This document shows positions 27,581 through 36,529 of a DNA stretch of 64,000 nt, in pieces. The DNA is taken from contig NZ_CP013074.1 in the NCBI RefSeq assembly GCF_001889305.1, positions 1,426,001 to 1,490,000 of the forward strand, written 5' to 3'. The stretch's first letter is position 1. Every line of letters starts with the position of its first letter. The notes beneath the pieces are model-generated. The model had not been told where the DNA came from. It worked only from the letters and a program-made list of their open reading frames with translations, and made no database searches. Made by a program: the position numbers and the translations under genes. The stretch comes from Dehalococcoides mccartyi (GTDB lineage: Bacteria; Chloroflexota; Dehalococcoidia; Dehalococcoidales; Dehalococcoidaceae).

Positions 27581-27664
27581 CGTCTCCACCAAAGCTAAGA
27601 ATATGCCCTCGCTTGTTAAGACGAGGGCATTTAAACATAAAATATCGGACGGGGAATTTCAGTT
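27581..27664 (+). repeat. ssrA-3'-end-like integration site, copy 1
   Basis: CGTCTCCACCAAAGCTAA at 27581-27598 begins a block shared with copies at 49.1, 53.8, 60.3 and 63.1 kb. It ends in the inverted GACGGGGAA near 27648-27656. A hairpin (27603-27611 with 27622-27630) lies inside and may terminate fic. The sequence before the core differs from the other copies. The match of CGTCTCCACCA to a tmRNA acceptor end suggests an attachment site. Confidence 0.65.
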
Positions 27665-27869
27665 CTGGCAGACACTCATTCTCACCTGATAACTGCCAAA
27701 GTCCGGCGGAGTACGTCTTAACTCCAAATATTATCACCCACTCTAAACAAGATTAAGAACGGTATCTGGATTATTAAACCTCGTCTGTTGAATTTCACCG
27801 CCAGATTTAACCTTTCGGGGATTTCAGCTTTGGTGGTCTTTAATAGAACAGATTAAATAAAAAACCGGC

Positions 27870-29246
27870 TTACGCCGGTATCTTGAATGTAAAAATAGTA
27901 CCCTTACCCACAGTACTGCTTACCCGTATTGTTCCGCCGTGAGCTTCAACCAAACCTTTTACAATACTCAAACCCAAGCCGCTGCCGCCGGTATGGCGTG
28001 AGCGTGATTTGTCCACCCGGTAAAAACGGTCAAACACATATTTCAATTCAGTTTCCGGTATTCCTTCACCTGTATCCTCAATACTTATTTCTACAAACCC
28101 GGATAAATATTCCGCCTTTACCGTAATAGCATCTCCATTTTCCGAATGGGTTACGGCATTTTCAAGCAGATTGTTGAGTACCTGTCCAATACGGTGGGTA
28201 TCCATCTCAACAGCCGGCAAAGATTGCCCGAATACTGCTTTTAATTTGATACCCTTAGCACGGGCGTGCCTCTGTATAGCCCTGATTGACAGGTGAATAA
28301 CCTCTTTTACATCACTGCGGGTTTTCTGCAAGCGCAGCTCACCTATTTCAGCCAGAGATAACTCCTGAAGGTCATTAACCAAACGTGACAGCAGCCGCGT
28401 TTCCTCTGTAAGAGTATTTATAGTAACTTGATCAGGCCTCACCACCCCATCCTGTACCGCTTCCAGATAGCCATTAATATTGGATAACGGAGTTCTAAGT
28501 TCATGGGCTATATCAGCAATCATATTATGCTGTACCTCGCGGGAATGCTCCAGCTCACCGGCCATACTGTTAAAAGCGGTGGCCATGGCGCCTAATTCAC
28601 CTTTATCGGCAATCATTACCCTTTGAGAAAGGTCTCCACGGCTAAGCCCTTCGGTAGCTTGAATGATTGACTGAACGGGGGATAAAATACGCCGAGACAG
28701 AAACCAGGATATTAGCAAAGCAATGGCCAGAGCCAGTCCACCTCCCAGCAAAAGAAACCTCTCAATAGATGGAGTAAGGCTGACAGGAGTAGGAAACTCG
28801 GCACCAGCCGGTGTTGCTGAATCAATATATAAAGTACCTATTAAAGTATCTCCGGCGGAGGGACTGCCTGAGTTCTGGTCATACCCGCCTGTCAGGGTAT
28901 TGACTGACAATGCCCTTCCCCCGTAAGAGGTATATAGCTGCCCCTGAAGTATGTTTTCAGAATCAGCCACTACCAGATGAGCGTAATCAGTCAGGATAAT
29001 ACGGCGGTCATACAGATTGCCCCACTGCTCGACCAGTGACTGAATGCCCTCCCAGTCTCCGTGTTCAAGGTAGTAGTGTTTCAGCTCAAATTCCACCTTA
29101 CCGAAACGCGCCTCATCATATTGCATACCAAACTGCTGAAACTCTGACTGGGCATTGTGGCTTACAAAGATAAAGACCATACCCATAGCTATAGCAATAA
29201 CAGCCACAAAGGATACCAGCAGCTTAAACTGAAGGCGATGAATCAT
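27870..29246 (-). CDS. membrane sensor histidine kinase
   Basis: The 458-aa kinase has two membrane segments (about 8-27 and 165-187) around an extracytoplasmic sensor loop, then a HAMP domain. The phosphoacceptor H-box is MIADIAHELRTPLSN. The ATPase has an N-box (NNLLENAVTHS), EDTGEGIP and GGSGLGLSIVKG. It pairs with the response regulator upstream, overlapping by 4 bases (ATGA). The signal is unknown. Confidence 0.92.
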   Translation of the reverse strand: MIHRLQFKLLVSFVAVIAIAMGMVFIFVSHNAQSEFQQFGMQYDEARFGKVEFELKHYYLEHGDWEGIQSLVEQWGNLYDRRIILTDYAHLVVADSENILQGQLYTSYGGRALSVNTLTGGYDQNSGSPSAGDTLIGTLYIDSATPAGAEFPTPVSLTPSIERFLLLGGGLALAIALLISWFLSRRILSPVQSIIQATEGLSRGDLSQRVMIADKGELGAMATAFNSMAGELEHSREVQHNMIADIAHELRTPLSNINGYLEAVQDGVVRPDQVTINTLTEETRLLSRLVNDLQELSLAEIGELRLQKTRSDVKEVIHLSIRAIQRHARAKGIKLKAVFGQSLPAVEMDTHRIGQVLNNLLENAVTHSENGDAITVKAEYLSGFVEISIEDTGEGIPETELKYVFDRFYRVDKSRSRHTGGSGLGLSIVKGLVEAHGGTIRVSSTVGKGTIFTFKIPA

Positions 29247-29932
29247 ATCTCTGACTCACAGACGAAGCGGTAACCTGCCCCGTATATGGTCTGGATAAAG
29301 CAGGTGTTTGTTTTATTAAGTCGCAGTTTTCTGCGCAGGTTACCTATATGCACATCAATAGTACGGTCAAAGCCGTCAAAATCGTAGCCCAGAGCCTGCT
29401 CTATCAGCTGGGAACGGCTGAAAACCCGGCCGGGTTCAGCCGCCATAGCTCTCAGAAGTTTCAGCTCCACCGCAGTTAGTTTTACTCCAGCCCCATTCAG
29501 GGTTACCTGATGACGGGAAAAATCAAGTGTAAGTTCCCCGCACTTTATAATCTCCGGCGTACGGATACCGGGCAAGCGGCGCAAGATAGCCCTGACTCTG
29601 GCCGCCAATTCACGCGGGCTGAATGGCTTGGTAATATAATCATCAGCCCCGGTGTCCAGACCCTGTAGTTTATCATCGTCTTGAGTTTTAGCAGTAAGCA
29701 TAATAACCGGCACGCCGGATTCCAATCTCAACTGGCGGCAGATTTCAATCCCGTTCATACCCGGCAGCATAATATCCAGAATAATAAGGTCGGGCTTATT
29801 CTGCCTGGCTATATCCAGCCCGGTTATACCATCAGAAGCAGCCAAAACCCGGTAACCGTCTCTGGCCAGGTACAACCTGACCAGTTCAACCGTTTTGGCA
29901 TCATCTTCTACAATCAGTATTCTGGCAACCAT
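29243..29932 (-). CDS. OmpR-family response regulator
   Basis: The 229-aa protein has a receiver domain with acidic pocket EDD, phosphoacceptor aspartate in IILDIMLPG and the conserved lysine in ITKPF. A winged-helix trans-reg-C domain follows (GFDRTIDVHIGNLRRKL, TIYGAGYRF). It is the first gene of the pair and partner of the kinase at 27870-29246. Confidence 0.93.
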   Translation of the reverse strand: MVARILIVEDDAKTVELVRLYLARDGYRVLAASDGITGLDIARQNKPDLIILDIMLPGMNGIEICRQLRLESGVPVIMLTAKTQDDDKLQGLDTGADDYITKPFSPRELAARVRAILRRLPGIRTPEIIKCGELTLDFSRHQVTLNGAGVKLTAVELKLLRAMAAEPGRVFSRSQLIEQALGYDFDGFDRTIDVHIGNLRRKLRLNKTNTCFIQTIYGAGYRFVCESEI

Positions 29933-29993
29933 AGTTACTACTATAGTAGTAAATTATCAAGATAATGTGAAGCAAAATAAAATAATAAGACCA

Positions 29994-30113
29994 TTAGCGG
30001 CACCTAGGTTTAGATTTGTGAACCTCAACCCGTACGTTATCTGTATACCGGAGGGCAAAAATGCTCAGCACTACTCCGATAATTACCAGAATAAACCCTA
30101 CTATAATTCCCAT
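29994..30113 (-). CDS. possible 39-aa single-pass membrane protein
   Basis: From ATG 30113 the frame encodes one strongly hydrophobic helix (IIVGFILVIIGVVLSIFA) and a basic tail. The ribosome site is weak and no family is recognised. It lies between the response regulator start and the hairpin at 30193. It may be real, but short hydrophobic frames arise by chance. Confidence 0.3.
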   Translation of the reverse strand: MGIIVGFILVIIGVVLSIFALRYTDNVRVEVHKSKPRCR

Positions 30114-30192
30114 ATGCCTATGATAAAGGGCAAATATGAATATAATATTAAGCCGAAATCTCTTTTTACGCTGACGGCCGAGCGGGGTCAAA

Positions 30193-30243
30193 TATAAGGG
30201 CCGCACAAAGCTGTATTTGGAGGAACTTTATGCGGCCCTTATA
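30193..30243 (-). terminator. hairpin downstream of the DUF4956 operon
   Basis: TATAAGGGCCGCA at 30193-30205 pairs with its reverse complement at 30231-30243, with extra pairing of AAAG/CTTT inside the loop. The leftward operon 33.7-30.3 kb ends just before it, and a short TATATTT run follows on that strand. The T-run is weak. Confidence 0.5.
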
Positions 30244-30327
30244 GTATGCCTCAGATAATCTGGTTTAGTTTTTTTGGTGTCTTGCCCGGCTTACCTCCTA
30301 TGAATTTAGTTTATATAAAAGCTGCAG

Positions 30328-30957
30328 CTAGTTCAGGAATATTTCCATCTGGCCAGGCTGGACAAGCTCACGAAGTTCTTTGGTAAAGCGCAGACTGTCA
30401 AAGCCGGCTGATGACCTGTACTGATAATGCAAGTTTACCTTCCCCTCCACCGCAGACATATTTTCAAGCTTAAGGTATTTGAGATTGCCCTGCAGAAAAT
30501 TATTCAGTTTATCTTCTGAATCCTGAAAGGCAGACTGGTCCAGAGTGATAATGATGTGGTTTCCGCCTTGAGATGATAAATGTTTGCCGAGTGCCTGCTG
30601 GATAGCCATAGCCATAAAAACTACAGCGAACAGGATACCGGTTAGAACGTAATTTTCGGTAGCCGCCCCGACTGACGAAGCGATAAGTAACAGCAGAAAA
30701 CCTATTTCAGCCGGGTCTTTCACCGGGGTGCGGAAACGCACAAAGGATAACGCCCCCAGCAGACCCAATGAGAGGGGAATTGAAGACTGGATACCCAGGA
30801 AAAGAACGGTGATAGACGGCCCGCCGATAATAAATGTCCGGTGGACCCCGGCCCCGATATGGCGGTTTCCGTAAAAATACTGGTACATCAGGTACGTCAC
30901 CACGGCGGAAACAAGTGAAAAACCCACGGGCAAAATATTTTCCAATAGCTGGTCCAA
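30328..30957 (-). CDS. DUF4956 membrane protein
   Basis: The 209-aa protein has four or so hydrophobic segments in its first 125 residues (VGFSLVSAVVTYLMYQYF; SITVLFLGIQSSI; GFLLLLIASSVGAATENYVL; ILFAVVFMAMAIQ) and the LSFVRFRTPVKDPAEIGFLLL motif of DUF4956. A soluble C-terminal part of about 80 residues follows. Such genes sit next to VTC-domain and CotH/beta-helix genes, as here. Membrane placement is clear, function unknown. Confidence 0.8.
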   Translation of the reverse strand: MDQLLENILPVGFSLVSAVVTYLMYQYFYGNRHIGAGVHRTFIIGGPSITVLFLGIQSSIPLSLGLLGALSFVRFRTPVKDPAEIGFLLLLIASSVGAATENYVLTGILFAVVFMAMAIQQALGKHLSSQGGNHIIITLDQSAFQDSEDKLNNFLQGNLKYLKLENMSAVEGKVNLHYQYRSSAGFDSLRFTKELRELVQPGQMEIFLN

Positions 30958-30975
30958 AAATAGTCTCCTTATAAT

Positions 30976-31782
30976 TTATTCAGATTGGTCTAACAAACCG
31001 GAAGGCAATAAACGTGACTGGCTGCCTGGTTTCTGCTGGTGGGCTTCCAAACAGGCGGCATACTTGGAAAACCGGCTCCAGTCAATATCTAAAATCCGGA
31101 GGGGATTTAAACTGGAAGGCAGCTCCATGTCCCTGCCCTTTATTTCCAGTACTCCCCCCTCCATTTCCAGATTGTGTTCCTTATAACCCAGCCCGGCGGC
31201 TACTACCGTAGAGCGGATATGGCAATCCAGCGCCAGACTAAGCCCGGTACTTACCTCAATGAAGCGGTAACGCCAGTAGCTGATACTTATAACCGGGTAT
31301 AACGGTGCATTGATATCCCACCCGAAGTCACCCAACGTATCATAAAGCAGTTTTCGGGAAATAAGCCCTTCAGAATCAGGTAACCGGCCGGGCTGGGGGA
31401 TATTCAATTTCGCCTCTACCCGTTTCTTGCTGCCCTCAAAGCCCCGGCGCATCTTAAGCTCCAGATAGGCAGGGCAGTCCGCTTCCGGCCAGACAGAATC
31501 CCCGTACCACCGCAAACGGATTTTATCTTTCTGGTAATCACCGGAAATGGAACGCTCAAATAAATCCAGCCCGGCAGTATCGTAGTACAGGCTGTTTATC
31601 TGTTCCGAGGCATATCCGGGATGGGGCAGGGCGACAGTCCTAAGCAGGCCATATGCCATGCGTACCTTTGCCGGACTAAGATAAAACTTGCGCTCTATCC
31701 TGGGCTGAAACTGGGTTATATTTTGACGCTGCCTGGTACTTCGGCTGAGGGCCGAAACCCCGGATTTATCAGTTAAACTCAT
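30976..31782 (-). CDS. VTC-domain polyphosphate polymerase-like protein
   Basis: The 268-aa protein matches the VTC/polyphosphate polymerase tunnel fold: ERKFYLSPAKV at the N-terminus, INSLYYDT, KIRLRWYG, AYLELKMRRG, KRVEAK and LEIKGRD, which supply the basic and acidic residues of the triphosphate tunnel. In yeast Vtc4 this domain makes polyphosphate from ATP; in bacteria it is paired with DUF4956. The two genes lie 18 bases apart. The enzymatic role here is inferred from the family. Confidence 0.8.
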   Translation of the reverse strand: MSLTDKSGVSALSRSTRQRQNITQFQPRIERKFYLSPAKVRMAYGLLRTVALPHPGYASEQINSLYYDTAGLDLFERSISGDYQKDKIRLRWYGDSVWPEADCPAYLELKMRRGFEGSKKRVEAKLNIPQPGRLPDSEGLISRKLLYDTLGDFGWDINAPLYPVISISYWRYRFIEVSTGLSLALDCHIRSTVVAAGLGYKEHNLEMEGGVLEIKGRDMELPSSLNPLRILDIDWSRFSKYAACLEAHQQKPGSQSRLLPSGLLDQSE

Positions 31783-31815
31783 ATTTTAGTTTGCCTTTCT
31801 ATAAAACAGATAGTA

Positions 31816-33651
31816 TCAGGGCCGTCCCCCGCCGCCAGGGAAGCTGCCGCCACCGGGAAAACTCCCGCTGCCGCCCGAACCTGCCTGAGTGACCACCCCG
31901 GAAATAGTCAGCGTAAGCACCTGGCTGCCGCCGGTATAAACCCCGCCGGAGTACAAACCGTCTGTGGCCGTACCGCTTGAATATCCGCCGGTATAAACCA
32001 GACAGGTTAAACCGGAACTTAGCAGGGGCGAACAGAGAACTACAGACTGATAAGCTTTGGGTGAGATATAGGTAAGTATATCTTCACCAGTGGAGGTTTC
32101 AATATGGATCAGGCTGCCGGCTGCCTGAACTGTACTGAAATTAAGCATCAGGGAATACTGGCTGGACGAACTGTCCGGTGCCTGGGCCATGCCGGAGCTG
32201 CCTACTGCCAGCAGATACCCCCCGCTGACTTTAAACGTACCCATGTAATCCAGTGCCCCGTTATCATTGCCGGTAGGACCGCTTACAATCACAATACCGC
32301 CAGTCATAGCAGCCGAGCCGTTGGTATCTATGCCATCTCCCGAAGCATTTATCACCAGATAACCGCCGTTGATATACAGCCAGTTATCAGTTGAGGAAGT
32401 AAAGCTGTTCTGGCCGGGTCTGCCATTTATGGAAGATTGGTCATTGCCGCCGGCAACATTTATGCCGTCGTCACTGGAAACTACGCTGATACTGCCGCCA
32501 TTAATGGTTATCTCCGCGCTCTCAATACCCTCGTAGCTTTTCAGGATACTTATTGTCCCGGCGTTTATTTCAATACTGGTATCAGCATGAATACCATCAT
32601 CTCCGGAAGAAAGAATCAGGCTGCCGCCGCCGATAAGCAGGCTGCTGTTGGAATGCAGGGAGTCATCAGAGGAATCTATCTTCAGATTTCCCCCGCTGAT
32701 AGTCAGCTGGCCGCCGGCTTTTAATCCTTTGGCACTGCCGGTTACAGCAGAAGCTACGGTATTATCATCCACCCCCCAGAACCCCCAACTGCCCCCCATA
32801 CCACCCGCCGGATTGCTATTATTTACGCTGCTGCTATTTGCACTGCCGCCCCCGCAGAAGATTGTTATTTCACCGCCGCTTACAGTCAGGTCTGTTTCAG
32901 CCTGAACACCATCTTCGCCAGCTGTAATATCCAGATAACCGCTTTCAATTAAGACAAATCCCTTTTCGGCATTTTCATCATTGGTAGACTGAATGCCATC
33001 CCCCCCGGCCTCAATAATAACTGAAGCCTGGCGGATAACTACCGAATCACGCCCCTTAATCCCGTCATTAACGGCTTTGACCACCAGCGTCCCGGCAGTT
33101 ATTTCCAAGTCGTCTTTGCTTTGAATACCGTTATTGTAATTTCCGGTTACAGTCAATGAACCGTTACCGTTTATAGTCAGGTCTGACTTGCTGAAAATAG
33201 CCGCATTAGGTTCGTCTACGGCCGAACCTTCCGAAAAATAAGACTCCCCATCTGAAACATAATTTTCAGTGCCCTCCGCCAGAGTAATAAAGGCATTGGC
33301 GGCGCTTTTAATATAAATAGCCGAGCTGGCCGAGCAGCTTATATTTACCCCGTTCAGGATAATTATTACATCAGCCTCATCTTTGGTATCTACAATTATC
33401 CGGCCGTCCGCCAGCTCACCGCTTAGGGTGTACGTGCCAGCTGAAGTGATAACCAGCTGACTGCCGTCAACAGTTACGCCCTCACCCTCAACACTGATAG
33501 TCTCTGCCAGACTGATGCTGGTGAAAATATCAGTTTGCCGGGTAGTGCCCGAATCTGTATCTGACAACTGGGATGAGCAGGAAATCAGGCCGGCAAATAA
33601 AACCAGCATACAAACCAATAAAAGTGCTTTGTCCAAAAACGTTTTTTGCAT
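31816..33651 (-). CDS. secreted lipoprotein with carbohydrate-binding beta-helix repeats (DUF4353-like)
   Basis: I chose ATG 33651 (611 aa); a TTG at 33696 has no ribosome site. A lipoprotein signal is present: KALLLVCMLVLFAGLISC, with the cysteine at about 27. The rest repeats units with G-I-x-S/A-x-x-x-L-x-I-x-G-G and DDGI, as in right-handed beta-helices: GDGIQST, EDGVQAE, SDDSLHS, GDDGIHA, SDDGINV and GDGIDTN. The C-terminus is Gly/Ser-rich, ending SFPGGGSFPGGGGRP. It leads the cluster with the VTC and DUF4956 genes. Surface attachment and polymer binding are inferred. Confidence 0.82.
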   Translation of the reverse strand: MQKTFLDKALLLVCMLVLFAGLISCSSQLSDTDSGTTRQTDIFTSISLAETISVEGEGVTVDGSQLVITSAGTYTLSGELADGRIIVDTKDEADVIIILNGVNISCSASSAIYIKSAANAFITLAEGTENYVSDGESYFSEGSAVDEPNAAIFSKSDLTINGNGSLTVTGNYNNGIQSKDDLEITAGTLVVKAVNDGIKGRDSVVIRQASVIIEAGGDGIQSTNDENAEKGFVLIESGYLDITAGEDGVQAETDLTVSGGEITIFCGGGSANSSSVNNSNPAGGMGGSWGFWGVDDNTVASAVTGSAKGLKAGGQLTISGGNLKIDSSDDSLHSNSSLLIGGGSLILSSGDDGIHADTSIEINAGTISILKSYEGIESAEITINGGSISVVSSDDGINVAGGNDQSSINGRPGQNSFTSSTDNWLYINGGYLVINASGDGIDTNGSAAMTGGIVIVSGPTGNDNGALDYMGTFKVSGGYLLAVGSSGMAQAPDSSSSQYSLMLNFSTVQAAGSLIHIETSTGEDILTYISPKAYQSVVLCSPLLSSGLTCLVYTGGYSSGTATDGLYSGGVYTGGSQVLTLTISGVVTQAGSGGSGSFPGGGSFPGGGGRP

Positions 33652-33880
33652 ATATCTTAACCTTTCCAAAAGAGGATAACAGTCAAATATATACAAATTA
33701 TGAAGAATTAAAGAGGTGGTGGAAGTCCTATAATATATCAGGAGAAAAGACTGTCTTTATGAACAGATTTTTAACTAGATATTCAATGTACAGAGCTTGT
33801 GAAAACTTTAACAGAGGCAAAATACCTGATAGTCAATCCAGATTTACTGAAATTCTTTAGTAACCGTAACTCCTAAAAAT

Positions 33881-33911
33881 AAAGAGGGGGAAAGGAACCT
33901 TCCCCCTCTTT
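33881..33911 (-). terminator. hairpin terminator after rdhB
   Basis: AAAGAGGGGGAAAGG and CCTTCCCCCTCTTT form a strong stem with a one-base bulge. On the minus strand it is followed by ATTTTTA. It would end the leftward rdhBA transcript. The plus strand to its left (33652-33880) has only a 33-codon frame without a known family. Confidence 0.75.
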
Positions 33912-33935
33912 AAATGAGTGTTACTATTTCCTGAA

Positions 33936-34208
33936 CTAGGCTTTCTTTGCCCTTCGAGCAGCTAACTGCCAGGTGACTGCCAGCACGATAATAGATGGCA
34001 ACCCAGTTACCAACAAGAACATATAAGCCGCTTTTGGTTCTACTTCTGCCAGACTGCCGAAGTAATTCTGGATAGTAAAAAGAAGCAATCCCAAACCCAG
34101 AACGCCTATAACCCACTCATACCAGGATAATGAAATTTTCCTAGTGCGTAATCCCATCATAAGCCCCAGAAATGAGACTCCAAGAATAAGACCAATTAAA
34201 AACCACAT
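33936..34208 (-). CDS. rdhB: reductive dehalogenase membrane anchor
   Basis: The 90-aa protein has three hydrophobic helices (WFLIGLILGVSFLGLMMG; WYEWVIGVLGLGLLLFTIQ; AYMFLLVTGLPSIIVLAVTW) and ends QLAARRAKKA, the usual RdhB pattern. I chose ATG 34208 by comparison with the paralogue at 53962-54234, where only this start is in frame. It lies 20 bases after rdhA and would anchor that enzyme outside the membrane. Confidence 0.9.
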   Translation of the reverse strand: MWFLIGLILGVSFLGLMMGLRTRKISLSWYEWVIGVLGLGLLLFTIQNYFGSLAEVEPKAAYMFLLVTGLPSIIVLAVTWQLAARRAKKA

Positions 34209-34228
34209 AACTATCATTTCTCCTTTAA

Positions 34229-35674
34229 TTAATAACCACCATGTTTTGAAAAAGAAGTTGTATCCCATCCCATCGATGGTAGGGATAAATCCCACCAGTC
34301 TTCTTTCTCTTCCCCGGACTTCGCCCCATAACCAAAGGTCTTATCCGCTTTCCACAGAAATTCGTTAAATAGTGGAGTGGTAGACAGTGTGGCCTTAACC
34401 ACATCATGTACCATGGCTGCGCCATTTACATTAAAAGTACATGTAGCCATACAGGTGCCACACCCGCCTTCAAAACAGTACATCCAACACTCTATATGGT
34501 TTGCGTAGAACATCCGCTTGCCGGCAGGATGGATAATATCCGGTTTCCCATACAATGAGGGCAATTCCCAACTCGGTTCCTTATCATAAGGGATTACCTG
34601 AGTCGGACAGGTTTGAGCACATTTATTGCAGGTTTGGCAAAAGCGCCAGATACCGGAATCTATAGGCGTGGTGGGTTCTAACGGCAAGTCAGTTATAAAT
34701 GTGAAAAACCCTGAAACTGGCCCATAGTCCGGAGAGATACAATACCCGCTATTACGGCTTGATTCCGCCAGACCGGTAAGAATAGCACTCACTGCTGCAG
34801 GCATAGGGCCAGCCTGTGGTACAGGATAACCATAGCAATGATACCCTATACCTCTGATAAACTCCTGAAAAGCCGGCTGAAGCATGCTGAAATGGCGATA
34901 GCGGGATACATTGGCTGCAAACTGCAATGATGATCTGTCGGAAGTACGATACATTTCCCGGGACATAGGCAAAGACATAGATATTTTGTAAAGCTTCCTA
35001 TCAGGGAATACATATTTATCAGCATCTTCGTAACCAATATCTACATCTTCAAATATCTGTCTCTTATTAGGGACTTGTTTATGATAAGTGTAGAATACTT
35101 TTTCCTTCTCCAGACTGGAAATTTCGCCAAAACCAACCATACCGGCACCAAGAAAGGTAAGAACACTACGTACCATTCGGCTGTTTTCCTCAGGAGTACC
35201 CTCCCATTTAGGAACACCGGTTGTTGCCGGGGCAGGAATAAGGCCAGGGCCCATAAAAGATATACCGTGGATCATCATCGGTACAATGGAACTGAATCCC
35301 AAAGCCTGGTCTCGCAAAGTTTTCCCAGGGGTATTATTGATGGCAGCTTCAACGTTAGGAGACATTATATTCGATGATAAACGCCGTTTTACCTCTTCAC
35401 TTCCAAGGTAGTGAATCTGTGTTTCAGTCTGCTGTCCGCTAGCTCTACCATCCGGTGCAGTCAGCATATCCCAATCTACCTCAAGAGTGGGTTGATACAA
35501 TTCTCTATCTTTTACCCACCATGGTCTTTTGTTTGCTGCAGACGGTGAAGCAATTACCTCATCAAGGTCCTTAAACACCGGCGCGGCAGCAGCGGCAGTA
35601 CCAATGCCGGCTCCCGCCAAACCCAAAGCCCTAACGAAATCACGACGGCTTACTATTGAATGAAAATTGGACAT
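34229..35674 (-). CDS. rdhA: reductive dehalogenase catalytic subunit
   Basis: The 481-aa protein has a Tat signal (SRRDFVRALGLAGAG), KWEGTPEEN and two cluster motifs: CQTCNKCAQTCP (346-357) and, in unusual form, CWMYCFEGGCGTCMATC (396-412). RdhA enzymes use a corrinoid and two 4Fe-4S clusters to remove halogen in respiration. The second motif, with Cys spacing C-x3-C-x4-C-x2-C-x3-C, differs from the other dehalogenases here except its paralogue at 54256. I do not recognise the substrate. rdhB follows. Confidence 0.93.
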   Translation of the reverse strand: MSNFHSIVSRRDFVRALGLAGAGIGTAAAAAPVFKDLDEVIASPSAANKRPWWVKDRELYQPTLEVDWDMLTAPDGRASGQQTETQIHYLGSEEVKRRLSSNIMSPNVEAAINNTPGKTLRDQALGFSSIVPMMIHGISFMGPGLIPAPATTGVPKWEGTPEENSRMVRSVLTFLGAGMVGFGEISSLEKEKVFYTYHKQVPNKRQIFEDVDIGYEDADKYVFPDRKLYKISMSLPMSREMYRTSDRSSLQFAANVSRYRHFSMLQPAFQEFIRGIGYHCYGYPVPQAGPMPAAVSAILTGLAESSRNSGYCISPDYGPVSGFFTFITDLPLEPTTPIDSGIWRFCQTCNKCAQTCPTQVIPYDKEPSWELPSLYGKPDIIHPAGKRMFYANHIECWMYCFEGGCGTCMATCTFNVNGAAMVHDVVKATLSTTPLFNEFLWKADKTFGYGAKSGEEKEDWWDLSLPSMGWDTTSFSKHGGY

Positions 35675-35837
35675 ATTCCATTTCTCCTTTTAGTTTGATT
35701 GCGTCCTTTCCCTATGTCACCTTGTTTTCTCTAACTTTCGTACGTCCTCCTCTTAACCATCATTGCTTATTTATACTCAATTCTATAAAAGGCGTGCGGG
35801 TTTTTAATCGTACTATATACGTATTCGTTATCATCAT

Positions 35838-35880
35838 TAAGTGCCAAGGGATGTCACATATGTGCTCCCCAACAGTGCCC
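35838..35880. promoter_or_regulatory. GTGC-rich conserved upstream element of rdhA
   Basis: The 43 bases start TAAGTGCC, then GATGTCAC, GTGCT-CC and AGTGC, at steps of 12, 10 and 12 bases, so on one face of the helix. The same pattern occurs upstream of the next rdhA (38181-38223) with different bases between. Such conservation between diverged promoters points to a regulator site, probably for the nearby LuxR-type regulator. Confidence 0.6.
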
Positions 35881-36015
35881 AAGGCACAGCATAACCTGAT
35901 AAACCAGTTTACATATTAGTAAACTCCCAATTTTTCAACCGGAAATGCCCAAAAGTCATAAAACCACATGATTATTGCGGCGGTGAATAGCGGCTAGTCT
36001 TGCTAAAAACTAAAT

Positions 36016-36117
36016 CTATTTAGCCCTTCTAGCCACCAGTTACCAGACAACCAATAGCAGTACGAGACCAATAACCCCGAATATCAGTGACCCCATCCAT
36101 GCTGACAAAGACACCGG
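36016..36117 (-). pseudogene. rdhB: rdhB fragment with in-frame stop
   Basis: The minus strand encodes SAWMGSLIFGVIGLVLLLVVW, then a stop at 36040-36042 and LVARRAK, then the normal stop. It matches the end of intact RdhB (SAWMGALIFGIIALILLGVAWQLSVRK). The start and two thirds of the gene are gone. It is the scar of a lost rdhAB pair and is also present in copy B at 56049-56150. Confidence 0.7.
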
Positions 36118-36182
36118 AGGAAGATGGAATGGGACTGATACTTTAAAATGAACTTGGCTAAATACTAGCCCATAAATAACAA

Positions 36183-36208
36183 AGGGGGAGAAACCAGTTT
36201 CTCCCCCT
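36183..36208 (-). terminator. hairpin after rdhB
   Basis: AGGGGGAGAAA pairs with TTTCTCCCCCT around CCAG. It lies 26 bases beyond the rdhB stop. The copy at 56216-56241 is the same. Confidence 0.7.
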
Positions 36209-36233
36209 AAATAATCTGTTAATATTCCTTAAA

Positions 36234-36503
36234 TTAAGACTGTTTGGTTTTCCTGACGGACAACTGCCAGGCTACACCCAGCAGTATAAGGGCGATAATA
36301 CCAAAAATAAGCGCCCCCATCCAGGCTGACTGGGGTTCATTTTCACGCAGAGAGCTGAAATAATGCTGACCGGTAGCAAATAAGGCTAATACACCCAAGC
36401 CGCCCAACAACCATTCATACCACTTTGTGAACACCCCCTTTTGCACCAGCCGATTAGCCACAAGAGCTATAACTGCACCTGCAAGCAATCCAATCCAAAA
36501 CAT
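36234..36503 (-). CDS. rdhB: reductive dehalogenase membrane anchor
   Basis: The 89-aa protein has three hydrophobic segments (FWIGLLAGAVIALVANRL; YEWLLGGLGVLALFATGQ; WMGALIFGIIALILLGVAW) and ends QLSVRKTKQS. It follows rdhA with a 26-base gap. The protein is identical to the copy at 56267-56536. Confidence 0.92.
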   Translation of the reverse strand: MFWIGLLAGAVIALVANRLVQKGVFTKWYEWLLGGLGVLALFATGQHYFSSLRENEPQSAWMGALIFGIIALILLGVAWQLSVRKTKQS

Positions 36504-36529
36504 TACATTACTCCTTTATTCATTATGCC

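Noticed and set aside
27581-27664. A complete tmRNA (ssrA) gene
   Set aside because: Only the acceptor-end-like sequence and downstream flank are repeated; no tag-peptide frame or 5' half is visible at any copy.
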